Source: Ascaphus truei (lineage: Eukaryota; Chordata; Amphibia; Anura; Ascaphidae). From it: DNA of 64,000 bases. This document shows positions 23,096 through 32,069 of this stretch, in pieces. Both the position numbers and the translations under genes were made by a program. A model generated the notes under the pieces. It made no database searches. It saw nothing but the letters and a program-made list of their open reading frames with translations, and had not been told where the DNA came from. The stretch lies in the NCBI GenBank assembly GCA_036426205.1, contig CM071570.1, forward strand, positions 56,685,352-56,749,351, read 5' to 3'. Numbering within the stretch: the stretch's first letter is position 1; the number at the start of each line of letters is the position of its first letter.

Positions 23096-23385
23096 GGTGG
23101 ATTTCAAAAATCTAATCCGCGGGGATTGCTGAATCCGCAGATTGGATTCTTAAAATTCATCAGTGGATTGGATTGGTAAAATTCACCAGCGGACTGTACT
23201 GTATCTAATGGCGGGTTTTGATCCGCACGGGAACAATCCGTAGATGGATTTTACACCACGGAACAGATTTTGATGGTAAACTCGGGAAATTCTGCGAAAC
23301 AGATTTTGACAGTTTCGCCCATCTCTACTCGGGAACCCCTGGATCCCATATTTTCACATTTTTAAAAAGAAAGAGAGCAAATGTC
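23096..23385. repeat. diverged direct repeat, copy 2
   Basis: Partner of 21985-22270 in the same orientation. The hAT remnant at 22978-23090 directly precedes it. Confidence 0.75.
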
Positions 23386-23420
23386 CTAGGGCTATATATA
23401 TCCCCTCAAACATACATATA

Positions 23421-23505
23421 CACCTGAACCCCTGTATAATGCGGTGCTCGGCGTCCACATAATGAGACCGGGTTATAAATGGAATCGCGTTAACCGGGAT
23501 TGCGA
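23421..23505. mobile_element. Tigger-like MITE fragment
   Basis: 'cctgaacccctgtataatgc', then 'ggtgctcggcgtcca', 'gggttataa' and 'atcgcgttaa' parallel the element at 778-1004. The right end is missing. Confidence 0.6.
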
Positions 23506-24705
23506 AATGGCCGCCGTGCGAGGACTTCCCCGGCATCTGCAACTCTCTCTCCTCTCTCCCTGCTTCATCAGGCTGCGTCCACGTGCGCGGCGCACATCTC
23601 CAAGGTTTTTTTTTTTAAATGAAGGCAATTAAAGAGTCCAAGTATAATTAGGAATGGCTACAGTTCACCTAGGCCTTTTACAGCCTAAATTGGATGTAGA
23701 AACATGTCAGATTTACTGACACCACAATATTTAAAAGCAATGGGAAGCTGAATATCCAGTATTTGTATTGACTTTTCTTGCAGAGTGACTTTCTAGTTTT
23801 ACAAACATTAAAGGGGAACAATTGGTTATGCAATTAAAGTCAATCATATGATATCTGTCCCTCCCGGCCATTTCCTTTTCAAATCCCAATGCCTTTCCAG
23901 CTCCTGATATACAGTAAGCTCTGAAAGAGACCTCTTGTTTCTGTTCCAAATAGAAGCAGTTAAAAAAAATTTAAAAAAAATGTAAATAAAACAGCTATGG
24001 AATAAACTACTGAGTCTGTTCTTGTTTTGATCATCCGTTTTTAGATGTGATGGACTCATCTCCTTATGCTGTTACATTTTTATGCACAGCAGGAAAGAGA
24101 TGCCACATGAGATAATACTGGTTTTCTATGCACATCAATACAATACATTATACTGTACCCGTTTTCCCTTTGCGCAAATTAATAATACAATTTAGTGTAC
24201 AAAGGATTATGGGAATAGAGTAGAATCTTCTCAATGTAATAAGCAGAATATTTAGTATTGTTCCGTAATAGGTCTCAAAGCAGATGTCGTTGCTAAATTT
24301 TATTTCTCAAAGATGCAAGTACTGAGCTCCACAGTCTTACAATGGGAGAAAGAACCTTGACTTTGTTATCTTCTATTGGGAGTTGGGGTAGCTCAAAAAG
24401 TGCCCAGAAGCTACTACGTGAAAATAAGCTTGCACCATTAGAGGACACAGCCCAGGAGTGCAGCCACGCACAAATAGACCAGTACCGGTCCAGACACTAT
24501 TGAAAAACAAGAAAAATAAAAACTGCATTGAGGAATTGATTCCTTTATGTCTCTCTTTAAATTTGCTGGCTCATTATCCAGTGACCTGTCTAGATTGTGC
24601 ACTGTATTTATATAAATAATAATAATAATAAAAATATATATATACAGTATATATATAATAACAACAGGATACTGACGGTGCTGGGGATAAAGCATATATG
24701 AAAAC

Positions 24706-25004
24706 AAAAATAGAAACAAAGTATCCCACGTAAAGCACTCTGGTGTAAACAAGTATAAAAAATGTATTAAAGACACATCACATAACATACAAAATAATAA
24801 AATCACTCTCTCACACCTCAAAAAGTATGGAAAAACAGACACATGCAACCTGTAATAATAGTGGGAACCAAAACTAAAGACAGAAATTTATAAGCAAAAT
24901 AATAATCAAATGACACATAATATCAGAATGGTGATGTGTCTAATAAATTTGTTATACTTGTTTACACCAGAGTGCTTTACGTGGGATACTTTGTTTCTAT
25001 TTTT
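24706..25004. mobile_element. fold-back MITE with 53-bp arms
   Basis: The arm at 24706-24758, containing ACAAAGTATCCCACGTAAAG, is matched in reverse at 24952-25004. Shorter inner matches (AGACACATCAC / GTGATGTGTCT) extend the stem. The loop is AT-rich. The 136-aa minus frame nearby is a chance frame. Confidence 0.9.
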
Positions 25005-25136
25005 GATTATCTATATATAGAGAATCCAATGCACAGCCGGCACACCATTTGCAAGTAAATAAGTTTTGGTGCTTATCTCATAAAGCAATATATATATACT
25101 GCAGCCAAGGGCAACTTGGCTTGGCAACTTGGCAAG

Positions 25137-25331
25137 TACTTGGACCGTGGGGGGCATTCCTGGGGTCGTTCCCAGTGACGTGCCGGAGCTGGTTCGCCCT
25201 CATTCTCGCCCTAAGGCCTCCGCGCGCACGCGCCCGCACGATGCATGTACGTGAACACTGAGTTAGGCAGTCTGTTCGCTCAGTGTGTGGACGCGTCCGC
25301 GCGGTCTGAGGTACCATGGATGTAGCCTAAG
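25137..25331. mobile_element. partial Harbinger-like MITE
   Basis: It carries 'cagtgacgtgccggagctgg' and 'ttcgccctcatt' shared with the 26945 copy. On the reverse its right edge reads TTAGGCTACATCCATGG. The left terminus is not recognisable. Confidence 0.6.
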
Positions 25332-25736
25332 TCTGCAACTCTGCTTTTCACCATTATCTCTTAGCATACAGTGCTTCCACTGCAGCCAGGAATTCTGGGA
25401 AATTACATGCAAATGAGTACACAATGTCACCTTTTGCTTCTTAGCCATTTTACCATGGACCCCTTTAAGCATACCGTACTGTATGCCTACAATATATGCT
25501 TTTTCAGCACAGCCTGGGCTAAAGAAGTGCATAGCCAGTAGACCTACTCACAGACAGATATTTTGACCGTTTGGGTCTCATTAGTGCGAGGCTGGTTATA
25601 CTGGCTTTGCCATATAAAGCTGAAATAGGTTTCAACCACACACTATATAAGTTATGGTGGGTAAAACAAAGTTACAAAAACCCTCCTCCGTACAGTGTAC
25701 AGTAAAAAATATATAACTTGAGCACATTCACATGTC

Positions 25737-26020
25737 TTAGGCTGCGCTTTTAGTGCCGGCGACGCGACGTCGCCTGAAAACAAATGTATTACCGCCACAG
25801 CGTGCGCTTATAGTAAGCGCGACATGACGGCAGCGATGCGAAATTTGGAAGCCGGTCAAATTTGATTTTTCAGAGGCTGTCGCCACATGTGACAGCCTCT
25901 GAACCAATCAATGGCCTCGTCGCCCGCGACGTCGCCGCAAAGCGAATTACTACTTTCGCTAGCGGCGACGGTGATGTCACCCGTCGTGTCGCCGTCGCGC
26001 GCACTATAAGCGTGGCCTTA
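25737..26020. mobile_element. Harbinger-like MITE, TTA duplication
   Basis: TTA lies at 25737-25739 and 26018-26020. The ends are GGCTGCGCTTTTAGTGC and, reversed, GGCCACGCTTATAGTGC. The interior is CpG-rich with many GCGACG repeats. It is inserted in sequence related to the T2-like element at 26594-27427. Confidence 0.8.
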
Positions 26021-26163
26021 GACAGGTCTGCATCCCTGCTTTTTACCAAACTGCTGGGAACATTGGCAACATATTGACACAAACAGAAAAGTGTCGCAAA
26101 AATCTTGCACTGCTGGGGAGGTGGGCTAAAACCTGCTATAGAAATCAAACAATACTCAGTATA

Positions 26164-26597
26164 TTAAAGCTGCAGTTCAAGCTGCCGTTTTTAAAATATA
26201 TATTTATTTTTTCCGATTCAATATGTGCATAAATACAATCTGCACTCTGACAAGTGATTAGCTAAGCTACAGATCGATCCGTTCTGCTGTAATCAATCGC
26301 TTGCTCAGAGCTATTTCATTCAGTTCTTGCAAAGCATTTGGGGCAATGTAGTTCCTGGACTATGATTGACTGGGCAGTAACTAGATACAATTGGTTCACT
26401 GCTAGAGAGAGGGCGGGGTTCAAGAGCCAGAGCCTATCAGAAGGTGAATGTTCTGTCACTTTGGAAATGCTTCCTACATTAGAAACATTAAAAATGTCTT
26501 TAAAGCGTTTTTTTTACATTTTAAATGCTACAAGTATTTTCTCAAAAGTGATTTATAAAAAAAAACACGTAGAATATTGCTTGAACTGCTGCTTTAA
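26164..26597. mobile_element. Kolobok/T2-like MITE at TTAA
   Basis: The left TTAAAGCTGCAGTTCAAGC and the reverse of the right end, TTAAAGCAGCAGTTCAAGC, differ at one base. TTAA forms both edges. This matches the T2/Kolobok MITE style known from Xenopus (TTAA target, TTAAAG-type ends). No transposase. The 107-aa plus frame in it is not a gene. Confidence 0.8.
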
Positions 26598-27427
26598 AGA
26601 AGCAATCCAAGCAGCACTTAAAATATATATATATATTTCTTTTAATATATGCAGCTTTTGATTACTTTTATTGAAAATGAATTACCTAAACATCCAATCA
26701 ATTTGTTCTCCTGTGATCAATCAGCAAAGATCCTGTTTCCCAGGGTTCACTAAACGGCCGCCTTTCCATTTCAATCAATCATTCAGTCAGTGTAACTCAG
26801 CAGCAACAATGTATCCAGATATTACTACGGTATCATTATCTATTGTTACACTTTGCAGCTCAAACGGCAGGATTATTAGCAACACAAACAGGAAAGTGTT
26901 GCAAAGATCTTGCACTCCTGGAGCGGTGTACTAAAACCTGCTTAAGGCCTGGGACATAGTGGTTTGCCGAGTGCGGAGGCGCGCTGAGGCTCAGGGAAAG
27001 CGGTGCTTTCCCTGGCCTTACACAGCGCGCCGTCCGTGGGCGTGTCGGGGGGTGGGTCTGGGGGCGGGCCAGTGACGTCACGGAGCTGGTTCGCCCTCAT
27101 TGGGCGAACCGCTCACGTGACCGGCCCTGCGCTCCAGCAAGCAGGAAAGCGGAAGCGTGCGCGAGCCCCTGCTAAAGCCGCTCTCATTGCTGCTGCAGGG
27201 GCTCAGTCACGAGCAGCAGCGCGCCTCAGCACGGGTCAGCGCATAAGCGCTGACCATGCCCGAGGCCTTAGAAATCAAAGGATGTGCTGTACAGTATATT
27301 AAAACTAATTAAAAGGACATTAAGACTTGATTTAAAAAAATAAATATGCAGTAAGTATAATCTAATACTACAAAACGGATTTAAAAAAAAAACCACGTAG
27401 GATATTGAATGGATTGCTCCTTTTTAA
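26594..27427. mobile_element. second T2-like MITE, with nested Harbinger-like MITE
   Basis: The left TTAAAGAAGCAATCCAAGC pairs with the reverse of the right end, TTAAAAAGGAGCAATCCAT. TTAA at 26594-26597 is shared with the preceding element. The Harbinger-like MITE at 26945-27267 interrupts it, so the order of insertion is T2 first, Harbinger second. Confidence 0.75.
26942..27270. mobile_element. Harbinger-like MITE, TTA duplication, nested
   Basis: The left end AGGCCTGGGACATAGTGG is flanked by TTA (26942-26944) and the right end by TTA (27268-27270). It contains 'gagctggttcgccctcatt' and 'gggcgaaccgctcacgtg', nearly the same as the 12004-12278 copy in reverse. Confidence 0.75.
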
Positions 27428-27695
27428 AGCTACAATATACACGAAAACATACAATAATAATATTTTCTAAAGATAGTGTCATTGAGACTAAGCCATGCAC
27501 TCATCAATGTGTATTACGGTTAAAGTAGCCCCTTGAGCAAAAACATGGTCAGATTTAACGATATATGGAATTAAAAAAAAAAAGATTCCCCACGGATAAA
27601 ATTCCCAATGTCTATGTTTGTACATGTAAATCTCTGTGTGTAGTTATGCTTCATTAATAATGTTATTTTCATTTCTCCTTGTGATTATCATTTAG

Positions 27696-27782
27696 AAACA
27701 GCACATACCAGTGGAATGATTTCAGATGAAAGCCAAGATCCATGTCAAGAAAATACTGAGTATAAGAACTCTACTGATGATG
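27696..27782 (+). CDS. host-gene coding exon A (unrecognised protein)
   Basis: An 87-nt exon follows a TTTAG acceptor and precedes a GTACGA donor. Only one frame is open; it takes 2 bases from the previous codon and leaves 1 base, so both bounding introns are phase 1. The open frame reads MISDESQDPCQENTEY in its middle, an acidic, polar, low-complexity segment with no signal peptide or membrane span. I do not recognise the protein. Exon C has the same phase, so splicing A-to-B-to-C or A-to-C would both keep frame. The donor is non-ideal, so confidence is moderate. Confidence 0.5.
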
Positions 27783-27860
27783 GTACGATAACTGTTTTTT
27801 TGATTTTTTTATCCTTCATTTGAAATTATTATTAATTTTGTTTTTATCCCACGGGTAAAG

Positions 27861-27914
27861 AAAAAGGAAAGAATGATCCATGTACTAAAGAGACCCAGCC
27901 AATGAAAGGAAAAT
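27861..27914 (+). CDS. possible host-gene coding exon B
   Basis: A 54-nt candidate exon lies only 78 bases after exon A, after the acceptor GGGTAAAG and before the donor GTATGA. It continues exon A's frame (2 bases, 17 codons, 1 base) with GKNDPCTKETQPMKGK. The DPC...E.T pattern echoes exon A (QDPCQENTEY), which may reflect exon duplication. The acceptor is weak and the preceding intron very short, so it could be skipped or not real. No known domain. Confidence 0.4.
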
Positions 27915-28034
27915 GTATGAAGAAATTCAACTTCCAATATTCCTCAATTAATCCTTGTGTTGTTCAAATGTGAAAGTCTAAAACTTGCCTTAATTTAAGA
28001 TAATGGTTTGAGCAACTAACCTTTGATTACCTTA

Positions 28035-28205
28035 TCAGTAACAGTAAACAGAGAATCCCCAACGCACATCCAATATGATAAATAATTTTGGTCATTTCTA
28101 TATATATATATTTTCTTCTCATACAGTAAGCATGGGGCATTTAGCTCAATCTTTTGGCCAAAACATGTCAAGCCTGAAATCACGTCACGGTAGGCACTAC
28201 ACTAC
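28035..28205 (-). repeat. old R1-related repeat
   Basis: 'agagaatccccaacgcacatccaatatgata', a TA-rich middle and 'tttagctcaatcttttggcc' correspond, in order and orientation, to the R1 copies at 47700-47900 read on the minus strand. It is strongly diverged. Confidence 0.55.
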
Positions 28206-29102
28206 AACTTTTATACTGTGTCCTTGGTATTTCCTCCACTGCATTCAGAAAGAATATTAAACAAAACAATGATACAGTCAATAGCATGTAGAATGTCTAA
28301 TCATAGCAGTGATAACAGATTAAAAAAAATGTAAAGCAAAGTCCAAAACATAATACATTTCCTTTTTCAACAATTGACAGTCTTGTATTTATTTATTTTT
28401 TGGAATGCTCATTTAAAAAAAAATAATTTCTTTACATTGTATATGATTTGTGCATATAAAAAAAATAGTATTGCATTGTACAGTACATATCAGCATGTGT
28501 AGCATACGGGAATGTATGCTCAAAATACTATTCCTATTTTACATGTGTAGTTCTATAGTACAACGTCTTTCTTACAGAAAATGTCAGCATGTTTTGGTAA
28601 ATTATAAAAAGATTTTGCTAGTGATCTCAACATATTTGTTCCAAATGAGAAGAAGTGATTTTTATGCTATGGTAGGACAAGAATGATATGTTAACCTCTG
28701 TAAATAAATACTTTTTCTTTTCTGATTCCTACTCCACTATGTATACATATTTACAAGCTTTAAGAGCAGTTCCATGTAGAGGATTCAATAAAACAAGAAA
28801 AGAATAATAACTTGTCAGTTAAACAAATATTTTTATTGTCAGACTAACCATAGGATGAATTGGTAGAAAATCAATGTGCTTCTTACATTTCAAAATCATT
28901 GCTATTTCATTTATAATATTTATTTACCAAATGTGTTCAGTCATTCCTTCTCTGGAGTTTATATCAGGATACCAAAGTTAAATATTCCCTTTCTGTGGCC
29001 TGAGAAATGTCCCCTTTTAGCAATGCACCCTTAATTATATTCAGTGTGCCAACTACTAGCTTTTAGCTTGTATTTCTTCAGTAATGTTTAAAATGAAGTA
29101 GA

Positions 29103-29191
29103 GAGTGGCCTGGCAGTAAAGGCCCTGACATGGAAGTGTGAGAGCCCAGTTCAAGCCCCAGTGCTTCTAGGTACCTTTGGTAACTCCCAAA
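29103..29191 (+). mobile_element. tRNA-derived SINE head
   Basis: TGGCCTGGCAGTAAAGG (29106-29122) resembles a pol III A box and AGTTCAAGCCCC (29149-29160) a B box, at normal tRNA spacing. It is followed by 'gtgcttctaggtacctttgg', as in MIR/CORE-type SINEs. A TIR element interrupts its 3' part at 29192. A tRNA gene is unlikely because the anticodon arm does not fold. Confidence 0.6.
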
Positions 29192-29567
29192 TAGGGTTGC
29201 CAGGTGGCTTCTCCAAAAATACTGGACACAATGGTGAAAGGTGCAACACGCGCACACCTCTCCACTCCATGTTGTTTCCTCCTCTCCTTGGCCTCACCCC
29301 CAGGCTCCTGACACCTCCTCCTGATTGGCTGCATTACCCAGTAGCAGCCAATAAGGATGTTGGAAGCTGCCCAGCCCCTATAGCAACAGCCGTGCTCTCT
29401 CCCTGCTCAGTGAAGCAAGCCTGACCTCCCCAAGCCAGTCAGGTCACTATGGGCAGAGCGGTAATACCAGATACATAAATGTCCAGTATTCGCTCTAATT
29501 TTTTACTGGACAGTGAATCCAAATACAGGACTGTCCAGTTCAGTACTGGACACCTGGCAACCCTACA
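29192..29567. mobile_element. TIR element with TAGGGTTGCCAGG ends
   Basis: TAGGGTTGCCAGGTGGC at the left and, reversed, TAGGGTTGCCAGGTGTCC at the right. Sub-terminal 'ctggacacaatgg'/'ttactggacag' pieces continue the symmetry. TCCCAAA occurs on both outer sides, suggesting a duplication of about 8 bp (hAT-like). No transposase. Confidence 0.65.
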
Positions 29568-30044
29568 GTCCCAAAAAAAAATGTAATAAAAAAAATTATT
29601 AGAGAAACAGACTGAAAGATTGGGGCTAATTTTAATGTGCTAGTCACCGAGAAACTCAGTACTAGAGCGCCTTGATTATGTAAACAATTTGGAACATTGT
29701 TTGTACAAATGTGTGCTTTCGATTTATCTGTAAATGTAAAATTCCTTGCAATTTCTGCAAACCTTATTAGTTAATATATATTAAATAGCACTAATAAGGT
29801 ATGCAGCATTTCCAATGAATTATTAATTTGCAGATAAATAGAGGTTGCTATGCTTGTTTTAGCTCATTAGCACTCAATATTGGCTATATTTTTAAGGAAG
29901 CGTTTTCCTAAGGGGTTTTTTCTTGAGAGTTAAGTGTGCAGCATTTAAATACATTTTTAATATTAAACGTTATACAGATGTTGCAAAACTATTTTTTTTA
30001 ATGCACACATTTAAAGACAAAGCCCTTGTAAGCTCAAATCCAGA

Positions 30045-30187
30045 CCCACCTCACCATATATATTTATGTCAAAAAGGAGTGCTATTTGGTATGTGAATGA
30101 ATAAATAAAGGACAGAGAACCCCAATGCGACATCCAATACGACAAATCATATATTTAAATACTTATCAAACATGCAACAGTTATACC
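30045..30187 (-). repeat. R1-related repeat, left piece
   Basis: 'gtcaaaaaggagtgctatttgg', 'atgcgacatccaatacgac' and nearby phrases match R1 read on the minus strand. The LINE at 30188-31375 separates it from its continuation at about 31385-31480. Confidence 0.55.
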
Positions 30188-31375
30188 ATTACTCAAAAAC
30201 AGTAAGCTTGACCCTACCTGTCTTTCTAACTATCAACCTGTCTCCCTCCTGCCTTTTGCCTCTAAACTCCTTGAACGTCTTATATTCTCTCACTTGCTCC
30301 ATTTTCTCAACATCTATTCTCTCCTAGACCCTCTACAATCCGGCTTACGCACTGCTCGCTCAACTGAAACAGCCCTCACTAAAATAACTAATGACCTCCA
30401 TGATGCCAAAGACAGAGGTCATTACACTTTGCTCATATTACTCAACCTCTCTTCAGCATTTAATATTGTGGACCACCCTCTTCTCTTTTACATTCTCCAT
30501 ACTCTTGGTATTCATAACAAAGCTTCATGCTGGGTCTCCTCTTACCTCTCCCATCGTACTTTCAGTGTCACTTCTGCTAACACCTCCTCCTCCATCGATC
30601 TCTCTGTGGGGGTACCCCAGGGCTCTGTCCTGGGACCTCTTCTCTTTTCTCTGTACACACTTTCTCTAGGTGACATAATCACATCTCTTGGGTTTAAATA
30701 CTGTATCACCTCTATGCTGAGGACACACAAATGTACATTTCTACCCCTGACCTTACACCTGCAGTACAGATCAAAGTTTCTGAATGTCTCTCTGCGATAT
30801 CAGTCTAGATGGCCTTTCGCCAACTTAAACTTAACATTGCAAAAACAGAACTCCTCATACTTCCTCCCAAACCTGGCCCTACTACATCCTTCCACATTAC
30901 TGTTGGAAGGACTATCATTCACCCAGTAGCCCAAGCACGCTGCCTAGGGGTCACACTCGACTCCTCTCTCACATTCTCCTCTCACATTCAAAAGGTAGCT
31001 TTTGCCTCCACAATATTACCAAGATACTCCTCGGTTACTCGACTGCTAAAACGCTGACTCAGGCCCTCATTCTCTCCCGTCTCGATTATTGTAACCTCCT
31101 GTTGTCTGGCCTTCCTGCCTCTCAACTGTCTCCCCTACCTTCTATCCTAAACTCTGCTGCCAGAATCACTCTACTCTTTCCTAACTCTGTCTCAGCGTCT
31201 ACCCTGCTGAAATCACTGTCCTGGCTTCCTATCAAATCCCGCATCTCACACTTAATTCTCATGATCTGTTATTTGTATTATTTGCTATTTATATGATTGT
31301 CACGTGTATTACTGCTGTGAAGCGCTATGTACATTAATGGCACTATATAAATAAAGACATACATACATACATACT
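30188..31375 (+). mobile_element. CR1/L2-type LINE, plus strand, 5'-truncated
   Basis: It runs from the RT N-terminal region to a complete 3' tail: 'gcgctatgtacattaatgg', 'cactatataaataaag', ending in (ACAT)n at 31357-31375. The preserved terminal microsatellite shows the true 3' end; the 5' end is truncated, as usual for target-primed insertion. It is inserted in an intron of the host gene between exons B and C, in sense orientation. It carries its own AATAAA-like string (about 31348). Confidence 0.9.
30228..31245 (+). pseudogene. LINE reverse transcriptase, frameshifted
   Basis: The 211-aa frame 30294-30929 carries [46 protein letters not shown] and [13 protein letters not shown], the canonical order of non-LTR RT blocks. 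After about 30690 the homologous reading moves frame. The catalytic box then reads YAEDT (30713-30727), with the first Asp of YADD replaced by Glu. Later pieces include [16 protein letters not shown] (about 30830-30880) and ARCLGVTLDSSLTF (about 30935-30980). Frameshifts and the changed catalytic residue make it inactive. Confidence 0.9.
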
Positions 31376-31384
31376 TATCTGTTA

Positions 31385-31700
31385 TTTTCTCATAAGTGAG
31401 GGACACTTAGTTAAATTCTTTGGCCAAAGCATTCTAAACTTGCAGATCATGTCAAGGTGTCCCCTCTTTTTCTGCAAGTCCTAACACTATCTCTAATATG
31501 AGCAATCTCTAACGTCCTCTCTAATATGAGCAAGAAGTCTTAATAGACTGGTCATTCACAGCTGTCTCTCAAGACTTGCTATCTAAAGATGGACAGTGCA
31601 AGCTTGTAAACAGGGAGGAGTCACAGACCTCCAAACAATTGTTTACCTATTAAAATCTACACAACCACTGTAAGCTCAAACCCAGGGCCACCTTACCATA
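31385..31700 (-). repeat. R1-related repeat, right piece
   Basis: 'acacttagttaaattctttggcc', 'gatcatgtcaaggtg' and 'gcaagtcctaacac' continue the R1 order interrupted by the LINE. The end at 31660-31695 repeats 'tgtaagctcaaacccagggccacc', seen at 30026-30055 as well. Confidence 0.5.
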
Positions 31701-31997
31701 TTGAGGTCTCTGTCGAGGGTACGGTATGAAAATAGTGTGTTTCAGGTCTGGAGAATACACCGGTACCAATCATAGGGAAAAAAAATGTATTTAGTTAGAG
31801 TGGATTGCTCCTTTACATCTGTATTGAGCCTTTTCTGTCGTAGACACTGGGTGACATGTGCAAATGAGGAATGTTGTCAATATTTGCCTAAATAAAAGAA
31901 AGAAGTGTATAACCGAGAGTATCTTTCTGGAAGGCAGAATCCTGCTTTTATTTAAAATGCGACTGTATTTCAGAAATTGTCTCTTTTTTGTTTGCAG

Positions 31998-32069
31998 TTG
32001 AAATGTATAGTCAGCAAAGCATGGAAAGCGTAGATGAATCAAATCAAGCTAAAGAAGAAAAACAAATGC
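31998..32069 (+). CDS. host-gene coding exon C (unrecognised protein)
   Basis: The best-supported exon in the window: a pyrimidine tract with TTTGCAG acceptor, 72 nt, and a perfect GTAAGT donor. Read with 2 bases completing the previous codon it gives 23 codons, including SQQSMESVDESNQAKEEKQM, then 1 base. It is symmetric phase 1-1 like exons A and B. The peptide is acidic and polar, likely disordered, with no membrane span or known motif. It would sit just before the C-terminus. I do not recognise the gene. A chain of phase-1 mini-exons is common in receptor tails and secreted proteins, but that is only suggestive. Confidence 0.7.

Noticed and set aside
28075..28260. Additional host exon after the ATACAG acceptor at about 28127
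   Set aside because: The sequence belongs to an old R1-related repeat and does not fit the phase pattern of the other exons.
29103..29190. Genuine tRNA gene
   Set aside because: A and B boxes are present but the anticodon arm does not form and SINE-like 3' sequence follows; called a SINE.
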